Below are positions 55,346 to 62,938 of a DNA stretch of 64,000 nucleotides, one piece after another. The translations under genes were made by a program, and so were the position numbers. Positions within the stretch are counted from its first letter, which is position 1. Each line of letters starts with the position of its first letter. The notes under the pieces are model-generated. The model saw nothing but the letters and a program-made list of their open reading frames with translations, had not been told where the DNA came from and did no database searches. Source of the stretch: an uncultured Clostridia bacterium (GTDB taxonomy: Bacteria; Bacillota; Clostridia; Christensenellales; Borkfalkiaceae); NCBI GenBank assembly GCA_944372575.1, contig CALVZS010000001.1, positions 1 to 64,000 of the forward strand, read 5' to 3'.

Positions 55346-55362
55346 GGGAATTGTCAATTCCC
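55332..55362 (-). terminator. Terminator of FlaR-like kinase gene
   Basis: GGGAATT-GAC-AATTCCC on the minus strand, then TTGACTTTTTTTT; the stem includes the gene's last codons, and the tail overlaps the aspS -35 box. Confidence 0.62.
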
Positions 55363-55872
55363 CTGAAAACTTTCCAGCCATTCGTATGCCGCCGCGCGCG
55401 AGGAAAACACGAAACAGGGTTTGCCGCTCTCTTTGAGAGCCGCGAGCATGGCGGGCCGGACATCCCGTTCAAAACTGCGGATCCATTCCTCAAACTGCGC
55501 ATCGACGCGCTCGGGACAGCCGTCCGCCATGTCGGGCCGGCTCCTCCCTCCATATTGCCTTACGCGCGCATATGCGCTCTCCAGGCATACGTCTGCGGGA
55601 ATATCGAGAAAGACGGCGCAGTCCGCCGCCGCAAGCCGCTGCGAAAGGGTGCGGTGATAGTTTCCGTCCATCACCCACACAGGCTTTGCAAGCTCAGCCG
55701 AAAGCATCCCGTCAAACTCTTCCCGGCTGCGCTCCACCCACCCCGGCTGCCACCAGAGCCTGTCAAGATGCACGACGGGCAGGCAGAACCGCCCGCCCAA
55801 CGCCGCGGCAAAGGTGGACTTCCCCGCCCCGCCGTTGCCGAGCACAAGGATGCGTCGGTACAAAAATCGCAT
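55354..55872 (-). CDS. FlaR-like/adenylate-kinase-like P-loop protein
   Basis: A 172-residue P-loop NTPase with Walker A GNGGAGKST at residues 12-20, HLDRLWWQPGWVERSREEF and MDGNYHRTL, the pattern of proteins annotated as topology-modulation FlaR-like kinases, whose true substrate is unknown. GGGGGGAA precedes ATG 55870-55872. Last of three genes downstream of the RecD-like helicase promoter. Confidence 0.8.
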   Translation of the reverse strand: MRFLYRRILVLGNGGAGKSTFAAALGGRFCLPVVHLDRLWWQPGWVERSREEFDGMLSAELAKPVWVMDGNYHRTLSQRLAAADCAVFLDIPADVCLESAYARVRQYGGRSRPDMADGCPERVDAQFEEWIRSFERDVRPAMLAALKESGKPCFVFSSRAAAYEWLESFQGN

Positions 55873-55887
55873 ATACGTTCCCCCCTT

Positions 55888-56751
55888 TTACGGTTCAAAT
55901 GATTTGCGGTGGCGTTTGAAAAAATCATAATAGGCGCGCACGTTTTCCAGCTGCGTCCACCGCTTGACGTCCACGGGATCGGCATCGAAATCGTAGATCT
56001 TTGCCCCGCCGATCGAAAGCAGAAAGGGCGAATGGGTCGCAATGACAAGCTGACAGTCAAAATAGTGCGCCGACTGTTCCAAAAATTCCCTGAGTTCCAT
56101 CTGCCGCGCAGGCGAGAGACTGTTTTCCGGTTCATCCAAAAGATACAGCGCAGGTTCCTCCATCCTCTGTGTGAAGTAAAGAAACGCACTCTCACCGTTG
56201 GACTGCTCACGCACATTGCCGGAGAGCCTGTCCTTCACATACTTCGACTGCGTCCTGCTGCGGGCGGAACATACCTCTTTCAGACGGTCGTAATCATCGA
56301 GCGAGGTCATGCGAAAATGTGCATATTTATTCTGAAGGTACTCCTCCAGAAGCTCTTCCCGCCTGCGGTCGATCCCCTCATTGATGCCGCGCAGGTCAAG
56401 CATGAAGTCAAACACATCGTCGCTGGTGATCACGGCGCTCTGCGCGGAGAGCGGCGATGCGAGCCTGTGCGTACACAGTCCCACATAGTCGCCGAAAAAG
56501 CTTGATTTGTTGAAAGGAGCGCCGCGCGCAACACGCAGGCGCTCCGCGATCACGTTGAGCGCCGTCGTCTTGCCGGAGCCGTTCCCGCCGTAAAAAATTG
56601 TGACGGGGGCAAAATCCAGCCGTTCCAGACCGTGCGCGGACAGCACAAAAAACGGATACATCGTGTTATAGCACGTCCGCTTGAGCCTGTTCAGCCGGAA
56701 GGCGTATTCTTCATCGTAGGAAGGAAAGGTAAATTCGGATAAGTAGATCAT
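55888..56751 (-). CDS. AAA ATPase (OLD/RecF-like ABC-class)
   Basis: A 287-residue SMC/OLD-like ATPase head without a nuclease domain. Walker A FYGGNGSGKTTALN near residue 50, a short helical insert, signature-like SNGESAFLYFTQ, Walker B LYLLDEPENSLSP near 195 and the switch IATHSPFLLS near 235. Similar small proteins occur singly in Firmicutes and as defence components; nothing here shows a partner nuclease or toxin. GGAGG five bases before ATG 56749-56751. Confidence 0.84.
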   Translation of the reverse strand: MIYLSEFTFPSYDEEYAFRLNRLKRTCYNTMYPFFVLSAHGLERLDFAPVTIFYGGNGSGKTTALNVIAERLRVARGAPFNKSSFFGDYVGLCTHRLASPLSAQSAVITSDDVFDFMLDLRGINEGIDRRREELLEEYLQNKYAHFRMTSLDDYDRLKEVCSARSRTQSKYVKDRLSGNVREQSNGESAFLYFTQRMEEPALYLLDEPENSLSPARQMELREFLEQSAHYFDCQLVIATHSPFLLSIGGAKIYDFDADPVDVKRWTQLENVRAYYDFFKRHRKSFEP

Positions 56752-56800
56752 GCCCGCCTCCGGACGCATCCTTTGCCGCATGAACGGCAGATCTGTTCTG

Positions 56801-58051
56801 TCACCTGACGATGGTGAGCTGTTTCTTTGCCCTGGTCACGGCGGTGTACAGCCACTCTCTGCCGTCCGAAAAGAATGCCGATTCATCGAGCACCAACACA
56901 TTGTCGTACTCCGAGCCCTGCGCCTTGTGGCAGGTGACAGCGTAGGCAAATTCAAAGCGGCAGACAGCGTCCTCGCGGCGCACCTTGAAGCGGCGCAGCA
57001 TGGCGGCGTTGTCCTCATGCACGAGGATGCCGTTGGTCAGAAGATACGCCTTGTCGCCGTAGCCGTGAAAGTACTGCCCGCGCGTGAAGATGCCCGCATC
57101 GAAGGGCAGATCGTCCAGCGTGTCGGGCAGAAAGTCGGGCGTGAAGTCGAGCTGTCCCAGCCCGTCGAGCTGTTCGCGCACGTTACGGCAGGTGCCGATG
57201 ATGCCGTTGACGAGGTGAAAGTCCCCCTTCTCATCCAGCGTCTTGCTCCAGTCATTGAGGGTGCAGACAAGTTTTTCGCCGTCGCAGGGCAGCTGCGCCC
57301 CCTCGGGAATGCCGCGCAACAGGCGAACCTCACGGTTGACGGCAGCCCTGGTGCGGTTGGTGCCGACAATGATCTGATCCGCTTCGGCGAACAGCTTCTC
57401 GCGCAGCTGCCGCGTAAAGGCGCGCCGCGGCAGGACATTCACGCACCCTTCCTGCCCGAACGGCACTTCCTCCCCCCGCCGCACGCGCTCGGCGAGGCGC
57501 ACGATGGGATTGTACTTCTCCTGCCGCACGATCTCCTTCAGGGTGATGACGGGCATGGATAGCAGGGAATTGCTGCCCTTGACGGGCGGCAGCTGGGCGG
57601 GGTCGCCGCAGCACAGGCATTTGACGCCGAAGGAGAGCAGATCGCGCAGCACGTCGTCGGACACCATGCTCGTCTCGTCCAGTACGATGAGGCGGATGTC
57701 AGAGTCGATCTTCTCCTTTCTGACAAAGCGCAGAAAGCGCTCGGAGATGACCTCGCCGTCCTCGTTCACCTCGATATCCTCCTCCCGCGTGTAAATGAGG
57801 CTGTGGACGGTGGAGGCGGGGACGCCCTGACGGATGAGCACGGAGGCTGCCTTGCCCGTGGGCGCGACAAAGACGGCGCTCTCGCCGGGGACGAGCCCCA
57901 GCGCGCGCACCACATAGTCCACGAGAAAGGTCTTGCCCGTTCCCGCGTAGCCGCACAGCACAAAGATCTGCGTATTCAGATGCAGAAACCACTCCTCGAT
58001 GAGTGCCGCCGCCTCCGCCTGATCGGCGGTCAGCGTGACAAGAGCATCCAT
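56801..58051 (-). CDS. RecD/Dda-like SF1B DNA helicase
   Basis: A 416-residue helicase. Walker A CGYAGTGKT at residues 33-41, motif Ia APTGKAASVL, Walker B LIVLDETSMV, motif III GDPAQLPPVKGS, and C-terminal motifs TCHKAQGSEYDNVLVLDE and YTAVTRAKKQL. It is shorter than RecD2 (about 740), lacking its N-terminal region, so it resembles phage Dda or plasmid-type forms. The ATG (58049-58051) lies just six bases after a -10 box, suggesting a leaderless message. First gene of helicase-ATPase-kinase. Confidence 0.9.
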   Translation of the reverse strand: MDALVTLTADQAEAAALIEEWFLHLNTQIFVLCGYAGTGKTFLVDYVVRALGLVPGESAVFVAPTGKAASVLIRQGVPASTVHSLIYTREEDIEVNEDGEVISERFLRFVRKEKIDSDIRLIVLDETSMVSDDVLRDLLSFGVKCLCCGDPAQLPPVKGSNSLLSMPVITLKEIVRQEKYNPIVRLAERVRRGEEVPFGQEGCVNVLPRRAFTRQLREKLFAEADQIIVGTNRTRAAVNREVRLLRGIPEGAQLPCDGEKLVCTLNDWSKTLDEKGDFHLVNGIIGTCRNVREQLDGLGQLDFTPDFLPDTLDDLPFDAGIFTRGQYFHGYGDKAYLLTNGILVHEDNAAMLRRFKVRREDAVCRFEFAYAVTCHKAQGSEYDNVLVLDESAFFSDGREWLYTAVTRAKKQLTIVR

Positions 58052-58057
58052 GCCTCA

Positions 58058-58086
58058 AGTATAGCATATTGAGCCATAAAATGCAA
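58058..58086 (-). promoter_or_regulatory. Promoter of helicase operon, leaderless geometry
   Basis: Minus strand TTGCAT (58081-58086), 17 bases, TATACT (58058-58063), then six bases to the ATG. Confidence 0.68.
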
Positions 58087-58135
58087 ACATTCGTTTATCG
58101 TTCACGGGATTTTCCGGAAAATTTCCCCTTCGGCA

Positions 58136-58164
58136 TTGCATTTCACCGAAAAATATGCTATAAT
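58136..58164 (+). promoter_or_regulatory. Promoter of asnA
   Basis: TTGCAT (58136-58141), 17 bases ending TGC, TATAAT (58159-58164). Confidence 0.85.
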
Positions 58165-58194
58165 GCTCAAAATATAGACGCAGGGAGGTTCTCT

Positions 58195-59178
58195 ATGTAC
58201 CGTGCAGTTCTCAGCCTGATGCAGACAGAACAGGCGATCAAGGAAGTCAAGGACACGTTTGAAATGCTGCTTGCGCAGGCACTCAACCTCTCGCGCATCA
58301 GCGCGCCCCTCTTTGTTCCCGCGGGGAGCGGGCTCAACGACAACCTGAACGGCGTGGAGCGCCCCGTCGCCTTTGACATCCGCTGCGGCGACGTGCGCGC
58401 GGAGGTCGTGCAGTCGCTCGCCAAGTGGAAGCGGTATGCGCTGGCGAAGTACGGCTTCGATCCGCACAGCGGACTGTACTGCGACATGAACGCCATCCGC
58501 CGCGACGAACCGCTCGATGCACTGCACTCCGTCTATGTCGATCAATGGGACTGGGAGGCGGTCATCCTGCGCGAGGACAGGACGCGCGCCTATCTTGAAG
58601 CGACCGTGAAAAAGATCTATGCCGCCGTGAAGGAGACGGCGAAAAAGATCTGCGCACACTATCCCGGACTGAAAAACTTCCTCTCCGAGGACATCACCTT
58701 TGTGACCACGCAGGAACTGGAGGATACCTATCCCGTCCTCTCGCCCAAAGAGCGCGAGTGCGTGTTCACGCAGGAGCATGGCGCCGCATTCGTCATGCAG
58801 ATCGGCGGAAAGATGCGCTCGGGATTCAAGCACGACGGCCGCTCGCCCGACTATGATGACTGGACGCTCAACGGCGACATCGTCGTATGGTATCCCCCCC
58901 TCGGCTGCGCGCTCGAGCTCTCCTCCATGGGCATCCGCGTGGATGAGGTGACGCTCATCGAACAGCTGGAGGCGGAGAACTGCCTGGACAGGCTGAACCT
59001 GCCCTTCCACCGCGCCCTTGCCGCAGGGGAAATGCCCCTGACGATGGGCGGCGGCATCGGACAGTCCAGGCTGTGTATGCTGCTGCTCAATAAGATGCAC
59101 ATCGGCGAGGTGCAAGTGTCCGTCTGGGACGAAAAGACGCTTGCCTACTGCCGGGAAGAGGGCATCGAGCTCATGTAA
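58195..59178 (+). CDS. asnA: Aspartate-ammonia ligase
   Basis: A 327-residue AsnA enzyme making asparagine from aspartate, ammonia and ATP; its fold is related to class II synthetases. KHDGRSPDYDDWTLNGDIVVW near residue 220 and GGGIGQSRLCMLLL near 290 bind aspartate and ATP. GGGAGG six bases before ATG 58195; the longer upstream frame starts before the promoter. Monocistronic and full length. Confidence 0.96.
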   Translation: MYRAVLSLMQTEQAIKEVKDTFEMLLAQALNLSRISAPLFVPAGSGLNDNLNGVERPVAFDIRCGDVRAEVVQSLAKWKRYALAKYGFDPHSGLYCDMNAIRRDEPLDALHSVYVDQWDWEAVILREDRTRAYLEATVKKIYAAVKETAKKICAHYPGLKNFLSEDITFVTTQELEDTYPVLSPKERECVFTQEHGAAFVMQIGGKMRSGFKHDGRSPDYDDWTLNGDIVVWYPPLGCALELSSMGIRVDEVTLIEQLEAENCLDRLNLPFHRALAAGEMPLTMGGGIGQSRLCMLLLNKMHIGEVQVSVWDEKTLAYCREEGIELM

Positions 59179-59193
59179 CGAATGCTGCCACGG

Positions 59194-59224
59194 GGCGCCG
59201 CCGCATTTTTCATGCGGCGGCGCC
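59194..59224. terminator. Convergent hairpin between asnA and lipoprotein
   Basis: GGCGCCGCCGCAT-TTTTC-ATGCGGCGGCGCC (13 bp), lying between convergent stops; no strong T tail on either side. Confidence 0.62.
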
Positions 59225-59226
59225 TC

Positions 59227-59643
59227 CTATTTTCTTGTGAACAGGGCGTACAGGTACCGCCCGCCGAGCAGAAGCTCGATGCGCACGGTTCCGCCTTGCA
59301 TGGGAAACGCGCGCGCCCCGCCCGCAGGGGGATAAAAGGTGATCTGCTCTCCCTCCGGATCCGCACGATAGTCCAGAGAATACTCCCCCTCGCCGCCCGA
59401 TGTCCTCTTCCAGAATACCTTCGCCTGCCCGCCGTAATCGAGATCGAGCCTGATCCACGCGAACTCGCCCAACATATCCTCTCCCGCAAGGGTGAGCGTC
59501 TCGCACCGATACTCCCCGGCATAGGCACGGGACAGCTCGCCGAGCGTACTCATCTTTGCAAGATCCGCCTCACAGCCGGCAAGACATACGCCGAAGGCGC
59601 ACAGCATGATCAGCGCAAACAGCACAAGAGATCTCTTTCGCAT
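59227..59643 (-). CDS. Small lipoprotein of unknown function
   Basis: A 138-residue lipoprotein: MRKRSLVLFALIMLCAFGVCLAGC is the signal with lipobox LAGC. The mature part is a small beta domain (EFAWIRLDLDYGGQAKVFWKR, VRIELLLGGRYLYALF) that I do not recognise. No clear ribosome site before ATG 59641-59643. Divergent from the amino acid kinase gene. Confidence 0.7.
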   Translation of the reverse strand: MRKRSLVLFALIMLCAFGVCLAGCEADLAKMSTLGELSRAYAGEYRCETLTLAGEDMLGEFAWIRLDLDYGGQAKVFWKRTSGGEGEYSLDYRADPEGEQITFYPPAGGARAFPMQGGTVRIELLLGGRYLYALFTRK

Positions 59644-59654
59644 GGAAAAAGTAT

Positions 59655-59683
59655 TTGCATTTTCCGGCGTTTCATGTTACAAT
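59655..59683 (+). promoter_or_regulatory. Promoter of amino acid kinase gene
   Basis: TTGCAT (59655-59660), 17 bases, TACAAT (59678-59683). Confidence 0.8.
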
Positions 59684-59714
59684 CTTGCTTGAAAACGCTC
59701 TGCAGGATACGATC

Positions 59715-60539
59715 ATGGATTTTGATTTTGAACTTGTCGGAAAGATCGGCTCGATGGCGCTCATCGACCGTGAGGACGGCATCATCGACTACACGCGGGT
59801 GGCGCGCATCTCGCGCGAACTGCGCCCCGGCTGCATCTGGGTCTCGAGCGGCGCGACGGAGATCGGGCGGCTGGACTTTATGCAGCGCACGGGAAGGGAG
59901 CTGACGGGGGAACACGCCAAGACGGACTATTCCGCTCAGGGGCAGGCCATCCTCATGCAGACGTACCGGCAGTTCATCGACCCCGCCTATTCGGTGCGGC
60001 AGGTGCTGGTCGAACACCATCACTTCAACGACGAGCGCAAGAGCGAACATCTCAAGGGACTGCTCCTGCGCTGCCGCGAACAGAACGCCATCCCCATCGT
60101 CAACTACAACGACGCCGTCTCCAGCGAGGAAAACCGCCGCATGGAGATCCTTGCCCTGATGCACGACAAGAAACGGGTGTTCGAATGTGTAGACAACGAC
60201 GAGACGGCATCCCGCATCGCCTGCCTTGTCCGGGCGCGCCGCCTGGTCATTCTGACGAGCGTGGACGGCATCTGCCTCAACCCGGACGACCCCGCAACGC
60301 TCGTCAAGTCCATCTCGGGCAAGGACGCCTATGAACTTGTTCAGAACATCGAGGAATACAAGAAGTACTGCGTCGGCGCCTCGCGCGCGGGGGCGAACGG
60401 CGCAAGGGCAAAACTGGAATACGTCAAGGACGCCGCCGCACAGGGAACGGAGGTGTACATCGCCAATGCGAAATACTCCATCGCCGCCGTACTGGCGGGC
60501 AGCGTCCCCTGCACAAAGATCGGCATTGACCTGAAATAA
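59715..60539 (+). CDS. Amino acid kinase family protein (glutamate 5-kinase-like, no PUA domain)
   Basis: A 274-residue AAK-fold kinase. CIWVSSGATEIGRLD near residue 38 matches the glutamate-5-kinase SSGA loop; IPIVNYNDAVS near 140, FECVDNDETASRIA near 165 and VILTSVDGICLNP near 190 fit nucleotide and substrate loops. The N-terminal Lys-Gly motif of ProB is replaced by ELVGKIGS. No proA neighbour, so proline synthesis is unproven; uridylate-kinase-like use is possible. ATG 59715 has AGGA seven bases upstream. Confidence 0.8.
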   Translation: MDFDFELVGKIGSMALIDREDGIIDYTRVARISRELRPGCIWVSSGATEIGRLDFMQRTGRELTGEHAKTDYSAQGQAILMQTYRQFIDPAYSVRQVLVEHHHFNDERKSEHLKGLLLRCREQNAIPIVNYNDAVSSEENRRMEILALMHDKKRVFECVDNDETASRIACLVRARRLVILTSVDGICLNPDDPATLVKSISGKDAYELVQNIEEYKKYCVGASRAGANGARAKLEYVKDAAAQGTEVYIANAKYSIAAVLAGSVPCTKIGIDLK

Positions 60540-60550
60540 GACAAAACGAA

Positions 60551-60590
60551 AGCGCCGCCGTACAGATCTGCACGGCGGCGCGCTTTTTTA
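60551..60590 (+). terminator. Terminator of amino acid kinase gene
   Basis: AGCGCCGCCGT...ACGGCGGCGCGCT hairpin then six Ts (60584-60589), overlapping the stop of the convergent gene. Confidence 0.85.
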
Positions 60591-61034
60591 TCCGCGCCCT
60601 TCCAGCTCCTGCATGAGATGATCCAAAATGTCCGCCGCGTCATACAAAATCTGCGGACAGGGACGGCGGCGGTAGTATTCGGGCGTGCGCTCCTCGGGAT
60701 GAGGCACCGTATCCGCGGGCAGCCCCGCCGCGCGCAGGAGATCGCCGCAGCAGATGCTCCCGCACCGCCCCTGTACCCTGCGGGCATACTCCTGCACGGC
60801 CTCATACATCTCCTGCTTGGCAAGGGCGGGAAAGCGCAGGCCGAGCACGACCGCCCCGCCCGAGACGGCGCCGCACGTCAACCGCAGCCGCCCCAATCCC
60901 CCGCCCAGCGGGAGGGCGAGCGCGAGCAGCTTCTCACGCGGAACGTCCAATATATCGGAAAACGCCAGAACGATCGCCTGCGAACAGTTCATCCCGCCGA
61001 GAAAATTTTCCCTCGCCTGCTGCGCTCTTGTCAT
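60588..61034 (-). CDS. C_GCAxxG_C_C family redox-like protein
   Basis: A 148-residue protein with the family signature: NCSQAI near residue 17, LTCGAVSGGAVVLG near 53 and a later C...CC (GRCGSICCGDLL near 92). The family is found in anaerobes and is thought to bind a metal or act in redox chemistry; no activity is established. ATG 61032-61034 lies 9 bases after GGAGG; an ATG two codons earlier sits only 3 bases from it. Divergent from the phosphopantetheinyl transferase. Confidence 0.8.
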   Translation of the reverse strand: MTRAQQARENFLGGMNCSQAIVLAFSDILDVPREKLLALALPLGGGLGRLRLTCGAVSGGAVVLGLRFPALAKQEMYEAVQEYARRVQGRCGSICCGDLLRAAGLPADTVPHPEERTPEYYRRRPCPQILYDAADILDHLMQELEGRG

Positions 61035-61062
61035 TGCCATTTCCCTCCGTTTATGCTATACT
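61034..61062 (+). promoter_or_regulatory. Promoter of phosphopantetheinyl transferase, leaderless geometry
   Basis: TTGCCA (61034-61039), 17 bases, TATACT (61057-61062), then six bases to ATG 61069. It lies inside the start region of the divergent gene. Confidence 0.68.
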
Positions 61063-61068
61063 TCCGGT

Positions 61069-61554
61069 ATGATTGTCTATTACACGGCCGAACAAATCGA
61101 GAGCCGCGCGTTCGCGGAACGCATTCTGAAACAGTACGGCATTGCCGCGCCGCAGTTCGTGCGCGGCGAACACGGCAAACCCCGCCTGATCGATGCGCCC
61201 GTCTCTTTTAATCTCACCCACACCCACGGCTGCACCTTCTGCGCCGTCGGGAACGAGGAACTGGGGCTGGACGCCGAGTGGCGGGGGCGCCCCCTCCCGC
61301 GCGCCTGTTCTGCGCGCCTGACCGCCGCCGAACAAAAAGAGGACTTCTTCCGCCTCTGGACGGCGAAGGAGGCCTACGTCAAATATTTGGGCGGCACGCT
61401 TGCCGGGCTGCTTCCCTCGCTGCGTTTTGAAGGGGGCGTCCTGCTCAGAGACGGGATCCCCGTCAGCGAAAACATCGCCTTTTGTGAAACAGAGCAGTTC
61501 ACCCTTGCCCTCTGCACGGCCTCGCCGCAGCAGATCGAACTTCTGCAGGGATGA
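61069..61554 (+). CDS. 4'-phosphopantetheinyl transferase
   Basis: A 161-residue Sfp/AcpS-superfamily enzyme that loads phosphopantetheine onto carrier proteins. Substrate loop GKPRL, the Mg-binding GLDAEWRGR near residue 65 (Asp and Glu), and FFRLWTAKEAYVKYLGGTL near 95 are all present; it is short for the Sfp group. ATG 61069 has no usable ribosome site and lies six bases after a -10 box. No polyketide or peptide synthase is in the window, so fatty-acid carrier activation is a reasonable role. Confidence 0.87.
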   Translation: MIVYYTAEQIESRAFAERILKQYGIAAPQFVRGEHGKPRLIDAPVSFNLTHTHGCTFCAVGNEELGLDAEWRGRPLPRACSARLTAAEQKEDFFRLWTAKEAYVKYLGGTLAGLLPSLRFEGGVLLRDGIPVSENIAFCETEQFTLALCTASPQQIELLQG

Positions 61555-61589
61555 CGCCGTCCGCCTTGTGCGCGGACGGCGCTTTTTTC
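61555..61589 (+). terminator. Terminator of phosphopantetheinyl transferase gene
   Basis: GCCGTCCGC-N7-GCGGACGGC then GCTTTTTT (61581-61588). Confidence 0.86.
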
Positions 61590-62108
61590 AGAATGTGTTC
61601 CAAAAGACGAGCTTGTCCTCGGGCAGGCGCTCCGCGTGCATGGGCGAGGGCAGGGCGTCCGGCGCGGGATACCCCATCACCAGGAGCGCGACGGGCTCGT
61701 ACGCCTCGGGAAGTGCGAACTGCTCCCGCACGGCGGCGGGATCGAAGTGCATGACCCAGGTGCTGCCCACGCCCAGGGACGCCGCCGCGAGCATCATGTG
61801 CGTGGCGACGATGGCGGCATCCACCTCCCCGCTCGCCTTCCCGTCGTAGCGCTCGCGCCGCCAGCAGACGTCCCTGTCATAGCACACGAGCAGCGCGGCG
61901 GGCGCGCCGAAGCGGCACTTTGTGCATTCATCCAGCTTCTCCAATTCTTGCGCGCCGTCGATGACGAGGATGCGCTGCGGCTGCATATTCTTTGCCGTGG
62001 GCGCGGCATCCCCGCGCGAAGGATTGTTTGGATGACCTCCCGTTCCACGGGCCGTGCCTCAAATTTGCGCACCGACCAGCGCTCTTTCGCAAGCTGCAAA
62101 AAATCCAT
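61588..62108 (-). pseudogene. Nitroreductase-family gene with a frameshift
   Basis: Two frames together give a full nitroreductase. The first (from ATG 62106-62108, AGGAGG at 7 bases) encodes MDFLQLAKERWSVRKFEARPVEREVIQTILRAG; the second continues PTAKNMQPQRILVIDG, then AAIVATHMMLAAASLGVGSTWV and VMGYPAPD, the FMN-binding core. The switch falls at the CCCC run 62010-62013. Either a real inactivating indel or a sequencing/assembly error; everything else looks intact. It follows yfbR by 12 bases in the same transcript. Confidence 0.82.
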
Positions 62109-62120
62109 ACTCATACCTCC

Positions 62121-62693
62121 TCAGAGTTCATCCAGCGTCAGCGAAAACGCGGGGATGAAGTGTTCAAAAAAGTAGCCGACGGCGCGCATATTCTTCTCCA
62201 GGAGCGCCGCCCTGATGGTCTTTTCCGCCTGTACAAACTCGGAATTGCCCGAGCGGAGCTCCTCAAGGCATTTGATGTATGCCGAGAGCTTGTCCGCCGC
62301 CTTGACAAAGGCGTACTCCTGCGACGACTTGTCCGCCTGCAGAAAGGGATAAATGGCGCCTTTGAGCTCCTCGGGCAGGGTGGAGGCGATCTTGTCCACT
62401 GCGAGCTGTTCCACCTTGGCGTACTCGCCGTGCAGCTGCATATTGAAATACTTGACGGGCGTGGGCATATCCCCCGTCATCACCTCGCTCACCTCGTGAT
62501 AGAGGGCATACAGCACCGCCTTTTCCACATTGACCTGCCCGCCGTACACCTTGTTTTCGATGGCGGCGAGCGCGTGCGTGAGTACGGCGACCTGGTGGGA
62601 ATGCTCCATGATGTTCTCATCGCGCGTCGCGCGCATGAGCTGCCAGCGGCGGATGAACTTCATCCGGTCAAGATAGGCATAAAATTTGTCCAT
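62121..62693 (-). CDS. yfbR: YfbR-like HD-domain 5'-deoxynucleotidase
   Basis: A 190-residue HD-superfamily phosphohydrolase acting on deoxyribonucleoside monophosphates. RWQLMRATRDENIMEHSHQVA near residue 17-35 supplies the first His, and ALYHEVSEVMTGDMPTPVKY near 63-82 is the diagnostic segment; the usual HD pair reads His66-Glu67. AADKLSAYIKCLEEL near 145 supplies the last Asp. AGGAG seven bases before ATG 62691-62693. Confidence 0.9.
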   Translation of the reverse strand: MDKFYAYLDRMKFIRRWQLMRATRDENIMEHSHQVAVLTHALAAIENKVYGGQVNVEKAVLYALYHEVSEVMTGDMPTPVKYFNMQLHGEYAKVEQLAVDKIASTLPEELKGAIYPFLQADKSSQEYAFVKAADKLSAYIKCLEELRSGNSEFVQAEKTIRAALLEKNMRAVGYFFEHFIPAFSLTLDEL

Positions 62694-62712
62694 GATTTTG
62701 CTCCTTTCCCCC

Positions 62713-62741
62713 ATTATACTATAAATCGGCGCAAAATTCAA
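62713..62741 (-). promoter_or_regulatory. Promoter of yfbR-nitroreductase unit
   Basis: Minus strand TTGAAT (62736-62741), 17 bases, TATAAT (62713-62718). Its -35 box abuts that of the divergent thiT promoter. Confidence 0.78.
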
Positions 62742-62770
62742 TTGACTTTCCCCAAAAAGAGCATTATAAT
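62742..62770 (+). promoter_or_regulatory. Promoter of TPP riboswitch-thiT
   Basis: TTGACT (62742-62747), 17 bases, TATAAT (62765-62770). Confidence 0.85.
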
Positions 62771-62790
62771 GAAACTACAAATTTGATATC

Positions 62791-62870
62791 CGTCGCGGGT
62801 GCCGTAAAAGGCTGAGATCATACCGTTTGAATCGGACAAGGTAATCCTTGCACGAAAGAACAGGAGGAGT
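62791..62870 (+). promoter_or_regulatory. TPP (THI-box) riboswitch
   Basis: Aptamer core GGGTGCC...GGCTGAGATCATACC, then TTGAATCGGACAAGGTAATCCTTGCACGAA and AGGAG, matching the THI-box order (J3-2 CTGAGA, P3, P4/P5 with GGTAAT-type loop, closing strand). A terminator follows directly (62882-62910), so thiamine pyrophosphate should favour premature termination before thiT. Confidence 0.92.
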
Positions 62871-62881
62871 AAGATTGTATT

Positions 62882-62910
62882 CGCCCGCATTTTTTGCGGG
62901 CGTTTTTTTA
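62882..62910 (+). terminator. Riboswitch expression-platform terminator
   Basis: CGCCCGCA-TTTTT-TGCGGGCG followed by TTTTTTT (62903-62909), 29 bases before the thiT ATG. Confidence 0.92.
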
Positions 62911-62938
62911 CGCTTCGGGCGGATAGACAGGAGGTATT

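Noticed and set aside
55888..58051. Helicase plus AAA ATPase as a defence system
   Set aside because: No nuclease, toxin, reverse transcriptase or methyltransferase partner is encoded nearby, and neither protein shows an effector domain.
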